Positions 34,486-45,704 of a stretch of DNA of 64,000 nt are shown here, piece by piece. The notes below the pieces were generated by a model, which was not told the DNA's origin, did no database searches, and saw nothing but the letters and a program-made list of their open reading frames with translations. The position numbers were made by a program, and so were the translations under genes. Position 1 is the first letter of the stretch. The number at the start of each line of letters is the position of its first letter. The stretch comes from Tillandsia leiboldiana (lineage: Eukaryota; Streptophyta; Magnoliopsida; Poales; Bromeliaceae): contig CM055061.1 in assembly GCA_029204045.2 (NCBI GenBank), positions 44,664,977 through 44,728,976 on the forward strand, written 5' to 3'.

Positions 34486-35878
34486 TTACTCAGAATCTTC
34501 AGAATTGGTACAGCCGAGTTTTTGAAAAATCTTTTTCAAAATCTTGTTCATATAAACCTGTTCCTTCTTGACTTCTCATATGTCTTCCTTCATTGCAACG
34601 AATTCGTTAGACATTCGCTCTTGTTCTGAAGAAAGTCGTTGTTGCTCCCGGTAAATAGAGGTAACAGAGGCATCATCCCCTGAAGTTGAAGCTGGTGCTG
34701 GTGGTGCTGAAGCTGTTGCTGCTGTTGTTGCTGGTGTTGGTCTTTTTCTGCGAGGAGGTGTTGGAGGCTCATCTTGTCTTGTGGAGAGGGACTTCACAAT
34801 AGTTGTATCATTAATTGTTCCCAAGCTGTGCATGTATGCCGATGATGAAATATCGACTTTAAATTTCTTCAAAATTCGCATAATGATTATTGGGAAGGGA
34901 AGTCGCTCTGTAGGATGGGCATGTTCCACATATCGTGCCATCCTCGAGCAGAGAGATATGGAATATTGTAGTTGGATCCCATAGCCACTGTGGGGTTTCC
35001 AAGAAGATAAAGAAACAACATTCTATCCCATCTAAGAATTTTGTTTGCATGTTGGGTAGGATGTTGTAGCAAACAATGAAATTCAAGTAGCGATACTCAG
35101 GTCGAAGTTCTTTTGAAAAAATTGAATTCTCGGTTGACTGAGTATCAGGGAGACAAAGGCCATCCACGACCACTCTCCATGTGGTGTTGCTGAAAGCATG
35201 ACCCTTGAGGTAGTGAGCCCCATTAACCTGGGCCTTCATTCCTAACACCTCTCCAATCAACTGAGGCGTAATCTTGATTTTAGTACTTCTGACTGATGTT
35301 AGAAATTCTCGTGGTCCTTCCTCAAGATCAACCAGCTTTGACGAATTCTAATAAAACATCCTTATGAGGTGAAGACAATATCCAAGATTGTTCAGGAAAT
35401 TGCAAATGGGTGCAAGTCCTCCTTGTTCACAAAGAGTCCCAAAAAGTGCAGATCGCTCCTTCAAAGCTTTGACATTGACATGTCTTTCACCAATGCATTC
35501 TCTTTTCTCAAAGTCTTTAATCCTCTCAGAGCTTATGAAATCCTTTGGAGGAGGCTGGCTTGCTAGTGGCTCTTCAATTGATATTCCCCGAGCACTCCCT
35601 CTCTTTCTGGCAACACTCTTTCTTTTTGTTTTAATTGAAGTTTCTTCCATTGGGGCTTTGCCTTTTTCTGCAGCAGTTGGCGGAGTCTTCGCCTTCGAGG
35701 TTGCAGCAGGGGCTTTCCCTTTTGAAGTAGTAGGTACAATGGCCTCTAACAAAAGCTCATCCCAATCAATGGATTCTGTCTCAGAATCATCCCGAGTTTT
35801 CTTAGCCCTTTTCGGTTTGTTCGTTGCTCTTGTGTGAACCATGGCAACTAGAAGCATTATGATCAATGAAAACACCAT
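34486..35878 (-). pseudogene. ORF2 of Sirevirus B, broken; homologue of A ORF2
   Basis: A diverged homologue of the A3 ORF2 at the same place, between pol and the 3' LTR. It starts MVFSLIIMLL (35878), a hydrophobic leader, followed by an in-frame second Met at MVHTRATNK and a basic, Ser/acidic, Lys-Pro-rich region. Next comes the core with CIGERHVNV, matching YIGERHVNF of A3. It then shares LRPEYRYLNFIVCYNILPN and ends in a predicted coiled coil with LKKIFQKLGC. There are nonsense codons near 35350 and 34576 and a frameshift near 34960-34990, so it is inactive. I take it as an additional ORF (aORF). The core recalls the 'putative plant transposon protein' domain family, but that match needs a profile search. 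Confidence 0.75.
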
Positions 35879-35907
35879 TGTTGCTATTTCTTGTGAACGA
35901 GAGAAAC

Positions 35908-36282
35908 CTGCGAGCAACGACTCAAGAACACGGAAAATTTGTTTATTTTCAAAAATTCGAAAAATTGTACCTAAACAATCATTATCGTGTAGAGAGACTA
36001 GGAATCAAATTAGTTTTGCAAAAAGAATTTTAAAAATAGATCAATCCTATGATTTTCAAAAATTCTCATTATATACCCTAAAACCGAATTTTCAGAAATC
36101 GAAGCCCAAAAATCCGTTAATCAAAAGAATACCTAGCATATAATCAAAACTAATCTACTCACGTTTCAAAAGAAATTTGACCAAAAACCATCTAGAATTG
36201 AATTCCACCTATGATTTCCACTCACGTTTATGAAGAACAATGCAAAACAGTGGAAAAACGAATTTTGATCAAAGAAACTTAC
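35908..36282 (-). other. Candidate 5'UTR intron of ORF2-B
   Basis: On the minus strand a GTAAGTTTCTTTGATC donor at 36282 and a GTTGCTCGCAG acceptor at 35908 bracket about 375 bp of AT-rich sequence upstream of the ORF2 start (35878). Element A has the same donor core (GTAAGTTTCT) and a 365-bp spacing. Inferred from consensus sites only. Confidence 0.5.
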
Positions 36283-36399
36283 TTTGATCCGAAGAACTTG
36301 AGTTGGAAAGGCTCCAAATTGGTTGATTTGTAGAGAGAGAAGCTCTGGAGACTTGGAAACAAAAGATTGTTGTAAAAAGAAATCAAATCCCTTTTGTTT

Positions 36400-36510
36400 C
36401 TTATAAAACCCTAGCCACGGTCCGGAACGGATCAAGAATCCAGTCCAGATCGGCCAGCCGTAGAAAATTCCTGCGTTCGGGATCCGGAACGGATATTCCA
36501 GTCCGGATCG
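36400..36510 (-). promoter_or_regulatory. Candidate internal promoter of ORF2-B
   Basis: On the minus strand a TATA-like TTTTATAAG (36400-36408) precedes a pyrimidine-rich leader. Just upstream (36416-36510) are CCGGAC/GTTCGGGATCCGGAAC-type motifs like those repeated in the B LTR U3. The spacing from TATA to the intron donor (about 118 bp) is close to that in A3 (about 115 bp). Confidence 0.5.
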
Positions 36511-36847
36511 GCTCCAAACTTTTTCTTCAGAAAAATTTAGAAAAATTCCAGAAAATCCAAAAAAAGTATGTAAGCACTTTTGCATATCAACTTTAAACAA
36601 AAGTCATCATTTCACATCAAAAGAAATAGATTATGCTAAATCTATCAATAAAATCCAAGTAATGAAATAAAAATTTATAAAAAATAAAACCTTTAAAGTT
36701 GAACAAGTTCAATGACATCTATCATGATCTTATGAGTAATGCGTTTATCAAATCATCAATATAGTAAAGAAAATGAAGTACCAAGATCGATAGATGTTTG
36801 AAATCCCAAATATGTTAGATAATATATCTAATCAATTTATTGTAAGG
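36511..36847. other. AT-rich non-coding stretch of B
   Basis: No coding potential or repeat is recognised. It is the counterpart of about 45961-46325 in A3, with only weak similarity. Confidence 0.5.
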
Positions 36848-37070
36848 AGTGGCTCTTTGAGTATCTTTCAATAAAATCCCCACCTTATACCAACCTTGGA
36901 ATTTGACAGAGTCAAGTATTCCAAAAAGCATTTTATCTTATCAACTTGAAAACCATGCTTGGTATACATGTGGTAGCTGCACACAGTACTCGGACGACCG
37001 AGGTGGTAGCTCTTTCCTCCATGTGGTGGTAGTTTTCACACTCATTGGGATGTAACTCTTTCCACATCTT
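36848..37070 (-). other. Conserved non-coding block downstream of B pol
   Basis: A segment from GTGGCTCTTTGAGTATC to AACTCTTTCCACATCTT is strongly similar to 46326-46565 in A3, including ACATGTGGTAGC, CGGACGACCG-GGTGG-AGCTCTTTCC, and CATGTGGTGGTAGTTTTCAC. The flanks are much less conserved and there is no open frame, so conservation at RNA or DNA level is likely. Confidence 0.7.
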
Positions 37071-37372
37071 ATGAGCAAAAACATTTGATAGACTCCCCAT
37101 CAATTGGCTATCAATTATTTAAGATATAAGGTATTCAACCAAAAATTGATCTCGAGTTTCATACTTAACTCAATTTTCAAATATGATAAAAACTATACCA
37201 AGAGATCATATGAGAGAGAAATTGACTTTGATCAATTAAAGATGACTTAATTGACATAAATGATCATTGCATCAAATGAATTATTATGATATCCAAAGCA
37301 AAATAAATTTCTAAATATATGAAAGGATGCAAGTAAAGTCAATTATACTAATACTCAAATAATGTTCTATGT
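37071..37372. other. AT-rich spacer between B pol end and the conserved block
   Basis: Nothing is recognised in this stretch beyond AT-rich retrotransposon sequence. It contains no open frame of note. Confidence 0.5.
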
Positions 37373-37920
37373 TCAAGCATAGATAAAGAACACAAACACA
37401 AAAATAAAACCTAACCTAAGCAATGATTTCAAAAAGTGTGATTTCAAAGAAAGCATTCCAATTGCTTTACGTAAATGAATAAACCGTTTTTGATCCAAAG
37501 GTTTTGTTAAAATGTCAGCTAATTGATCTTCAGTTGAAATATAAGATATTTGAAGAATACTTGATTCAACTAGCTCTCTTAGAAAATGATATCTAAGTTC
37601 AATGTGTTTTGTTCTCGAGTGCAACACAGGATTTTTTTAAATATTTATAGCAATTGTGTTGTCACAAAGAATAGTTACCGAAGTTGCTGAAATTCGGAAG
37701 TCGCTCAACATGCTTTTCATCCAATTGTGTTGAGTTGAACAACTACCCGCTGAGATATATTCCGCTTCGGCAGTCGAGAGTGCTATGCAGTTTTGCTTTT
37801 TACTATGCCAAGCAACAAGGCAATGGCCAAGATAAAAACATGCACCACTCGTACTTTTCCGATCATCCACAGATCCTGCCCAATCGGCATCTGAATATAT
37901 CCTATTATGTCAAGAGTTGT
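37373..37920 (-). pseudogene. Ty1/copia RNase H region of element B
   Basis: C-terminal pol domain that removes RNA from RNA:DNA hybrids during reverse transcription. The frame 37637-37870 has DDRKSTSGACFYLGHCLVAW followed by the STAEAEYISAGSC block, the copia RNase H signature with its acidic residues. After a break at about 37637, the frame 37373-37627 gives RTKHIELRYHFLREL and DILTKPLDQKRF, the usual end of copia pol. One frameshift separates it from RT (near 37900) and a stop/frameshift splits it at 37637. Confidence 0.85.
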
Positions 37921-39262
37921 ACGCATAGGATACCAAATTCCAAAATTCAGTGTTCCTTTGACGTACCGGATGATCCTTTTCACCGCTTTCAGGTGAACCT
38001 CCTTTGTTGCTGATTGATATCTCGCGCAGATCCCAACACTAAAGGATATATCCGGGTGACTAGCCGTGAGGTAGAGTAGACTTCCAATCTTGCTACGATA
38101 AAGCTTCTCATCTACACTTTCACTAAGAGATTCACTTCCTAATCCCTTATTGCTAGTTCCCATTGGAGTCGGAAAATCTTTAGAGTTTTCTAAATCGAAT
38201 TTCTTCACCAACTCCCTTGCATACTTGGATTGGCACAAATGGATGCCTTCTTCATTTTGTTTCACTTGCAATCCAAGAAAGTATGTTAGTTCGCCCATCA
38301 TAGACATCTCAAATTCGCTTTCCATAGTTTCTGCGAATTTAGAAGCATCATTGTCTCTAGTTGCACCAAATACAATGTCATCGACATAGATTTTTGCTAC
38401 AATGAAGTTATCCTGATAATGCTTCACAAAGAGAGTCCGATCTGCTCCCCCTCGAGTATAGCCCTTTTCCAATAGGTGCTTTGTTAACCTTTCGTACCAC
38501 GCTCGCGGTGCTTGTTTTAGACCGTAAAGAGCCTTTTTCAAACGAAAAACATGGTTAGGTTGTTTATAGTCTACAAAACCTTTCGGTTGAGCCACATAAA
38601 CTTCCTCGTTCAAAAACCCATTTAAAAATGCGCTCTTAACGTCCATTTGAAAGAGTTTGATTTTAAAATGACAAGCAATTGCGAACAAAATACGAATCGA
38701 GTCGAGTCGAGCAACTGGGGCGAACGTCTCATCAAAGTCTATACCTTCTATTTGTGAATAGTCCTGAGCAGCTAGACGTGCTTTGTTCCTGATGATGGTA
38801 CCATTCTCGTTTTTCTTATTCTTGAAAATCCATTTAGTACCAATCACATTGTGTTGCTTCGGTGGCTTCGTTAGTTCCCAGACTTTGTTTCTTTCGAACT
38901 GATGGAGCTCTTCCTGCATTGCTTCAATCCAGTAGTCATCTTGAAGAGCTTCATCGACGTTCTTTCGTTCTACCATGGAGACGTAACATGCGACTCCACA
39001 AACCAATTGTCTCCGAGTCCTGACTCCTTCTTGTGGGTCTCCAATAATGTTCGATTCCGGATGATCCTTGGAGATCCGTAGCGTTTGAGGTAATGGAGTA
39101 CTCGGAGGTACGTGTGATGATTCCTGCATATCAGATAAACTAGAAGAACCATTAGATGCATCAACTTTATCAAAAGAGTTATTATGAGAAGATGCATTTA
39201 CAGGAGTATCATCATCTAGAGACATATCAGGGGTAGATTTATCAGATACAAAATGAAAAGCT
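37783..39262 (-). pseudogene. Ty1/copia reverse transcriptase (RVT_2) of element B, 5' side cut by element C
   Basis: A 490-codon open stretch covers the copia RT. Motifs in order are WIEAMQEELHQFERN, KARLAAQDYSQIEGIDFDET, FAPVARLDSIR, FQMDVKSAFLNGFL, ALYGLKQAPRAWY, the catalytic IYVDDIVFGAT, FLGLQVKQ, and the SHPDIS block before RNase H. The Sirevirus/Maximus assignment rests on the gag coiled coil and PPT arrangement of the same element. Downstream it shifts frame near 37900. Upstream it is interrupted at 39267 by element C. Pol coding resumes on the far side at 59432 with the same target-site bases. The residues between 39262 and about 39120 correspond to the variable IN-RT linker. Confidence 0.9.
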
Positions 39263-39267
39263 TCATC
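39263..39267. other. Target-site duplication of element C (left copy, tcatc)
   Basis: TCATC directly precedes the LTR start TGTCACG at 39268. The same five bases follow the opposite LTR end at 59432-59436. Both flanks are pol sequence of element B. Confidence 0.92.
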
Positions 39268-41928
39268 TGTCACGCCCCGGGATCGAAACTGCGACCCGGG
39301 CTCGCCAACAGATCCGCCACCTATGCCAAACCCGCATAGGCGAAGCGTCCTACCTGCAAAAAGAGCTACAGCTAACAGATATCAGAGCTAAAAGATAAAA
39401 CTGCTATAGAAATAAAATCAACCACTGTACAACTGAAGATAAAACAACAAGGTCCATCTCCCAAAAATGATAATCATACAATAACCTTGAGTGCAAAACT
39501 CATAGCTCAACAGGGAGATATCTCAAATAAAACAACAGTGTACCAGCTCTCAATACATCATATCCTCACTACATCAGTCTCTCAAAAGAGGAAATAAATA
39601 CTAATCTACCGACTATGCTGAATATCTCCTCAAAGGGGGGTACCGCTACTCTCCAATGGGTCAGGATCTAGCTCGCTACTCCCTCACCGCGAACAGCAAC
39701 CGCAGAAACGGCAACACCCGCCAAGACTCTGCAAAACAAGGGAGAGAAAGGAGAAAAAGGGGGAAAAACCCCCGACGGGCGTGAGAACTACGCAAAAAGG
39801 GAGTTCTCAGTGGGTATCGCCACTAGGCCCGACGATCTGCCCACCAAGACTACTAGAGGCAAAAGATAACCAATGCAGTAAAACTGAAAGAAGAAGCTGG
39901 AGACACTCTACAGCTACCATGCCTCTATCTAAAAGCTCCAATGGGGAAACTCTGATAAAGATATGCAACACCCACACACGTGGTGCTCAATCGACCCAAT
40001 TAAGCTGACTGCCACATCGGGTCCAGTCAAACCTGCGCCCACCTACAACCACCTCCCGCTGACGGGCAGGAATTACGTAGGGCGTCCAAACGGACTAACT
40101 CACTATCGAGTAGTGGCTCATGCAGGCTATAGTCAAAATCCATGCCCTCGCTCTCAAAACGGATAGACTCAAGATGCTCAACCTCTCACACAATGGTCAA
40201 AGAACTCACAACGACCACGGGACCACCGTCAAACCCCAAACGGTTCCCATCAACACTAGCACTGGCCTACACACAGCTACTAGACTCCACTCAGTCCCCC
40301 TGACGTGAGTGTAAAAATAAAAGTATCTGATCGAACAACCCAATCGAATGAACCGGTATAAAACCCGGTACTGCCTGCTCAAACTATCTCAAGTATCTGC
40401 TCACAAATCGGTACACACTGACCGATAAAGAAGGTCTGGCTCTCACTGGCCAATAACCAAAATTTGGCACTCACTGGCCGATGTGTAAATCGCCTACTCC
40501 GGAGTGGCACTCGTGGGGAGCGACCCACACGAGTAAAGTAACTCAGTAACAAGTATCTCTGTCACAAGTATCACGATATAGCAGGACTGGATCACAACTC
40601 TGATCAAAGTGGAAAACCCCGTCCACTAAAAGAAACCCCGATCCCCAATCTGGTATAATGAAACTCAACAAGTGGGAAACTCCATCCACTAGAGAAGCCT
40701 GATACCCAATCTTATGCATAAACAATCTCCGGTCAACCGCCCAATGTCCGTGGTTGCCGCAATACCTCACGAACCACAACCTATCACCATCCGGCACAAC
40801 CTGTCCCCGACACCAGGACCCCAGCTACACTATCCCAAATCCCTGCTCGAACCCGAGCAACGCGAATCAAGTATCTAGAAAGAAAGGAGAAAGAACAAAC
40901 ATGGTTTCTCCTAAGTCAGATCCCAACATGAAAGTGTAGCAGTAAAAGGTGGCCTAGCTATATGTCCATACAAGCATGCATTCGTCCTCAAGGAAGAATA
41001 AAGAAAATAAACCTCATGCCAAAATTATCAATGACCATATCTGTCCATAATCCTCAATACATAATGGCTCCTCAGAGTAGAACCTGCACATAACTACATA
41101 ATCCTATCCCATTGCATAACCCAGCCTCATAAAAGGTTATGTGCTAATATGGCATGATAATCAATCATATAGGGTAACCTTGCCTTAGGAAAGCTTCCAC
41201 TAATCATCAACATGAATGTTTGATTAATACCATTTTCATACAATGAATAATTCACTTGCAATTCCCATAAATTCCACATTGTTAGGCTTACCGATCAATC
41301 CCAGCCATTGTACCATATACCTGCATGCAATTCTAACATATAAAAATTTAGAGAACCGCCCACCGATTCTAGGAATAAGGCACCCACCTGAAAAGCTGAT
41401 TGTCCAAAGCCCAACAGCTGAAAACACCAGATAACTCTAATCCCTTGCTCCAATAAGTTCAGCACACCCGTAACCCTCCTGGCACAATACAAAGTCCACT
41501 ATTACACATACATTCCAAAATCTGCTCTCACACACACAAACAACAACAGTCCCAGAAATGCTTAATTTTCACCTGCAGCAAGAGCCCAGAAAATTCCCAG
41601 AAAAATATCACTGCAATCCTCGCGTCGATAGCTTCGCAACGGTAGTTTGCACGCCCAAATCTGAGTTCGGTAAGCCAAGATATAAATTTGACACGGTGGT
41701 ACACTCAAAAGATTTCAGCCCAAAAAGACTGTAGCACTGTACACAGAGAAACAGTGATTTTCACCTCGAAATAAATCTCTGAAAAATCCAAGAAAAATAC
41801 GAGCGTGTTCCTCGCGATCTGTAGATGAAAAAGTTGTATAAGAACATTCCCGTCTGACGCTCGTGCGCGAAGATATGGCCTCCACAATCCGCTGCTGTCC
41901 CAAAATCCATCACAGAAAAAGGGTAACC
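39268..41928 (-). repeat. 3' LTR of element C, distal (R/U5-side) part
   Basis: Begins TGTCACGCCCCGGGATCG and continues unbroken to the insertion site of A3. It matches 54943-58189 apart from the Cassandra insertion there. Open frames in this stretch recur at the matching place in the other LTR (for example 40543-40797 and 56801-57055) with no domain. I treat them as chance frames in LTR sequence. Confidence 0.88.
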
Positions 41929-41933
41929 ATTGT
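41929..41933. other. Target-site duplication of A3 (left copy, attgt)
   Basis: ATTGT precedes the LTR start at 41934 and recurs at 50256-50260. The empty site GGTAACCATTGTTACCTCGGG survives in C's other LTR at about 58181-58201. Confidence 0.95.
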
Positions 41934-43212
41934 TGTAGGTTTTTAAGGAACCACAAGGATCTAAATAGGTACTATCAAACAACTAGAGGGGGGTGAATAG
42001 GTGTAATACTTATAAAACCAAATCTCAGTGCAAAATAAAAACCAATGCGGAAATAAAAACAGCACACCGAGATATACGTGGAAACTCCAATCCAGGAGAA
42101 AAACCATGGGACCAACACGCAATAACAATCCACTAAGAATAGAAGAATAACAAGGTGATTACCGACTCCACGGACTCAAACCCCTCCTTCAGCTTCTTCG
42201 GACCTTGCGCTCACCGATCGGACGTCCACGCAATAACAATCCACTAAGAAAAGAAGAATAACAAGGTGATTACCGTCTCCACGGATTCAACCCCTCCTTC
42301 AACTTCTTCGGACCTTGCGCTCCACCGATTGCACGTCCACTGCACACGTTCGAATCCACGAACGCCACTCGAATCCACGAGCACACGTTTCGAATCCACG
42401 AAACGCCTTCAACACATCGAATCCATGATGCTACGTCGAATCCACGACGCAAACTCAGCCGATAAGAATATTGGCTTCGATGGTGATCCTTTGCTTAGAT
42501 TCTCATTGAGGAACCGTAGAAGGAAACTCTAAGCAAAGACTAGATCAATTCGACAAAAGATAGATCTTGGAAGAACCGTCGAATTGACCTAAAAGAGGCG
42601 AAAGAGAAGAACGGTAAAAACCAGCCTCTAGGGTTGATCTCGAGTGTTTCTGAATTGATCGGTTAGTATCGAGAAACCCTAAGAGTCTATTTATAACCCT
42701 TGGAAAAAGATAAAAGTCGGTTTAGTAATTTTATCCCGATAGGGCATTGTGTACCGGTACCAAATAACGTGTTCCGGTACGCAGTGGTGCAAACACAGAT
42801 TTTTCTATTGTGTTCCGGTACGCGAGTCCGTGTTCCGGTACGCAATGCAATTTACAGAAAATTCTTTGTCGGGTTTGAGGAACTCAAAGTGTGGTTCCGG
42901 TACTCAATGTAAAAACTGATTTTTCCAAGATAAGCTTTATCCAAAACAAACCTAGTACCGGAATCCAAACTTAAAATAGATTGTAAGTTAAATCCAAGTT
43001 CCTAAAACCAGATCTTAACCGAGTTTCAATCATTCCCAGATTCCAATGATTATAAATGAACTTAAATCACCATGGTTTACTTAACCATACCTGAGTGTTA
43101 TCTTGAGCTCATGTTGAATCTTCAATGAGTCTTCGAAAGCCGATTTGACAATTTGTTCCCTTTAAGACTCCGACTCCACTTACGAAATATGCCAACACAA
43201 AAAGCCGTAACA
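41934..43212 (-). repeat. 3' LTR of A3
   Basis: 1279 bp, TGTAGGTTTTT...GCCGTAACA on +, that is TGTTACGGC...CCTACA on the element strand. TATA box complement at 42688-42695. Hairpin array at 42347-42449, with the fourth hairpin damaged by one transition. U3 motif repeats at about 42750-42962. Confidence 0.93.
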
Positions 43213-43720
43213 ATCTCCCCCTTTGGCAATTTCGTGACAAAACCCAAAAATACATAAAGTCGCTCAAGTCACTCATCTTAAACCAAAAATTCGAAATTCA
43301 ATGTCATCACCAAAACATTGATTTTCTTTGTGTGAAAGATCCAATAAATACAAAATTACATTTGAACCAAACAGTCCTAGAACATACTCTATGACTTAGG
43401 ACTTGGAGTCTTAAAGTGATGTAATTCCTGCAAAACAAAACTCCAAACAAAATCAAACATTAGTCGTTAGAAATTAAAATCCTACATTTGATTCGTCTTC
43501 CTTTTGGTTCTTTTGTTTTTCCGGCTCTTTTGTTTTGTAGCTCTTTCAATCTTTTCTTTATCTCCCCCTATCTTGAGCATCCATGTTCTCCATGTTCTCC
43601 ATGTTCTCCTCCTGTCTTGAGCATCTATGTTCTCCCCCTTTGTGATGCAATAATTATTTTCTGTCTCCCCTTTTTTATGATATGTCCATCATTTTCGTTA
43701 TTTCCGTTCTCCCCCTTTTT
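43213..43720 (-). other. Primary and repeated polypurine tracts of A3
   Basis: The complement of ATCTCCCCCTTTGG at 43213-43226 touches the LTR. Additional TCTCCCCCT-type tracts lie near 43561, 43631 and 43708. The intervening sequence to 43859 is non-coding. Repetition of this tract is characteristic of Sireviruses. Confidence 0.8.
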
Positions 43721-43859
43721 GTCACAAATTGTCAAACAGTTAATATAAACAAAAGGTAAAAATACTAGGAGGATAAGTTCTTAGTTACAGGACGATTAGA
43801 GTTCTTGTTCATCACAAAGTGAAAAGAAAATGAAAGCCAAAAACAAGAAGGAAAAGAGA

Positions 43860-45224
43860 TCACTCATCCTCATTTGAATCATCATTATCATCATGCGATG
43901 TTGGTCCATGCGATGTACTTGGTGCTGTTGCGCCAGTGACCACATCATCATGTTTGCACCCAAGGATATCGAAGATTTTCTTTAAACCATCCTCAAGTTT
44001 CTTGAAGCCTTGCTCCATCCTTTGCTCCATCTTTTGCTTTAATGAACGAACATCCCGATGCAAGGTTTGAAGAGTTATGACCTCATCTGGTTCAGGAGAT
44101 TCTTGACAAGGTGGTGCACTTACTGTCGCTTCACTTACATAACCTTTTGTATGCCCAAATGTCTTCAAAGTGCTAATTGACTTGGCTAAAGTGATTCCAT
44201 CAATTGCCCCCAAGCCATAATCATATTTGGCACAAGAAATGTCCACTCCGTGATCTTCCAGAATACTAGTAATCAAGATTGGATACGGTAGAAGGTCATG
44301 TTGCCTTGATCCTTCAATGACATGTACCATTTGCTGCCAAATGAGAAATGGAATGTTGGTGTTAATTCCATTTGCACTTTCCGGGTGACCGAGGAAAAAG
44401 AGAAGTAGCAATCGATCCCATCGAATCCTTTTGGTCCCCAGTGTGGGCAATAGGTTGTAGCATATAATTAAGGACAAAATATGATACTCTGGTTTTAGGT
44501 CCTTTGATTCAACATATGATCTGTTCGTGTGCGTCCCTGTCTTGCAAAAAGAGTCCACAACCATATCCCAATGGGTATCATGTTGGAAATTACCATCAGT
44601 GTAATAAAGACCAGTAGTGTCAACAGCTAATCCAAGGTTTGCACCAATTACTGCAGGAGTAATGTCAAACTTGACGTCTCTAACTGTTGTTTCAAAGACG
44701 AAGGCTCCGGTGTCATGGTCTTTTTGAAGTATGTTACCTCGCATGTAGAAATCCCTGATGATCTCCACACAAAAACCCATCTTAGGTTGAACTCTGCCAA
44801 GTGGTCGAATATAACTTCGTTCCAAAAGCCTTGCAAAGTCTGGCACCTCACGACATAGCTCGTTAAAGTTCACGTGTCGCTCTCCAATGTATGTGCGGTT
44901 TGCAAATCTGGCACGGCGTTTTGCACTCACATGCGGTTCACTTTCATCAACATTTGATCTCCGTTGAGAGCGCTCGCGTATTACCGGTCCACCGGTACTT
45001 CTACGCGGAGGAGAATCCGCACCCTTCTTTTTCCTTGGAGCCAAAGGTGCTTTTCCCTTTCCTTGAACTGATTCCTCTTCATATTCTGAGGAATGTTCAG
45101 ATTCTGAGCTAGTTGAATCCTCGTTGCATGATCGTTTGGTAGCCTTTTTCTTTCCAGAACCGCGACCACGTCCACTTCCAGTGGCCATCAAAATCACTAG
45201 TGCAAGAAGCCATGAAAATGCCAT
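43860..45224 (-). CDS. ORF2 (additional ORF) of A3, intact, function unknown
   Basis: 454 residues, uninterrupted, while all four A1/A2 copies are broken. Residues 1-12 form a hydrophobic leader (MAFSWLLALVIL). A second in-frame Met at 13 (45188) would give a protein lacking it. Residues 17-80 are basic, then Ser/Glu-rich, then Lys/Pro-rich. A core of about 112-355 contains YIGERHVNF, LERSYIRPLG, FVFETTVRDV, LKPEYHILSLIICYNLLP and PFLIWQQMVHVIEG. Residues 383-420 look like a coiled coil (LHRDVRSLKQKMEQRMEQGF), and the tail is acidic. The core recalls the 'putative plant transposon protein' domain found with plant retroelements; I could not verify this. Its location between the pol scar and the 3' LTR is where Sireviruses carry env-like or additional ORFs. 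I see no glycoprotein hallmarks. A separate promoter and a 5'UTR intron are suggested upstream. Confidence 0.8.
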   Translation of the reverse strand: MAFSWLLALVILMATGSGRGRGSGKKKATKRSCNEDSTSSESEHSSEYEEESVQGKGKAPLAPRKKKGADSPPRRSTGGPVIRERSQRRSNVDESEPHVSAKRRARFANRTYIGERHVNFNELCREVPDFARLLERSYIRPLGRVQPKMGFCVEIIRDFYMRGNILQKDHDTGAFVFETTVRDVKFDITPAVIGANLGLAVDTTGLYYTDGNFQHDTHWDMVVDSFCKTGTHTNRSYVESKDLKPEYHILSLIICYNLLPTLGTKRIRWDRLLLLFFLGHPESANGINTNIPFLIWQQMVHVIEGSRQHDLLPYPILITSILEDHGVDISCAKYDYGLGAIDGITLAKSISTLKTFGHTKGYVSEATVSAPPCQESPEPDEVITLQTLHRDVRSLKQKMEQRMEQGFKKLEDGLKKIFDILGCKHDDVVTGATAPSTSHGPTSHDDNDDSNEDE

Positions 45225-45227
45225 TTC

Positions 45228-45592
45228 CTACAAAGAACACAATGCACTATGATTTGATCTTATAGGAAGGTTTAAACATGTCTAAGAAACATTCTAAACA
45301 TGTCACAATTGATGATTCATCATTTAAAAATCATTTACATTAAAAGCCCTAATTCTCAATTTCTTTTATGCTAAGAACATATGAAAATGTTAGATTCAAT
45401 CAAATAAGCATGAAAACATGAATCTAATTAGATAGAAAGCAACCATATATGTTCTAAACAAGAATTAAGGGTAATTTATGCAAGAGATTTCAATTAAAAT
45501 AAGGATCTACTCAAAAATCCCTAAATAAAACATCAAAACCTAAAAACTAGGGTTTTGAAGTTAAAGAAAGCAATATTAATGTAGAAACTTAC
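45228..45592 (-). other. Candidate 5'UTR intron of ORF2-A3
   Basis: Minus-strand donor GTAAGTTTCTACATT at 45592 and acceptor TTCTTTGTAG at 45228, three bases before the first ATG. It is 365 bp, AT-rich, and retained in all A copies. Element B has the equivalent sites 375 bp apart. Prediction from consensus and conservation. Confidence 0.55.
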
Positions 45593-45704
45593 AAATGAGA
45601 GCAACAAATCACTTGATCCTGAAGAGAAAACCCTTAGAGATGTTTTAGAGAGAGAGAGGGAGGGTTTTGAAGTGGGAGAGATGAGTTAAAAAACTTGGAG
45701 TTTC

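Noticed and set aside
43860..45224. ORF2 as a viral-type envelope glycoprotein
   Set aside because: There is no central or C-terminal transmembrane segment, no N-glycosylated ectodomain pattern and no furin-like site obvious by eye. Only a short N-terminal apolar leader and a coiled coil are present, so 'additional ORF' is the safer label.
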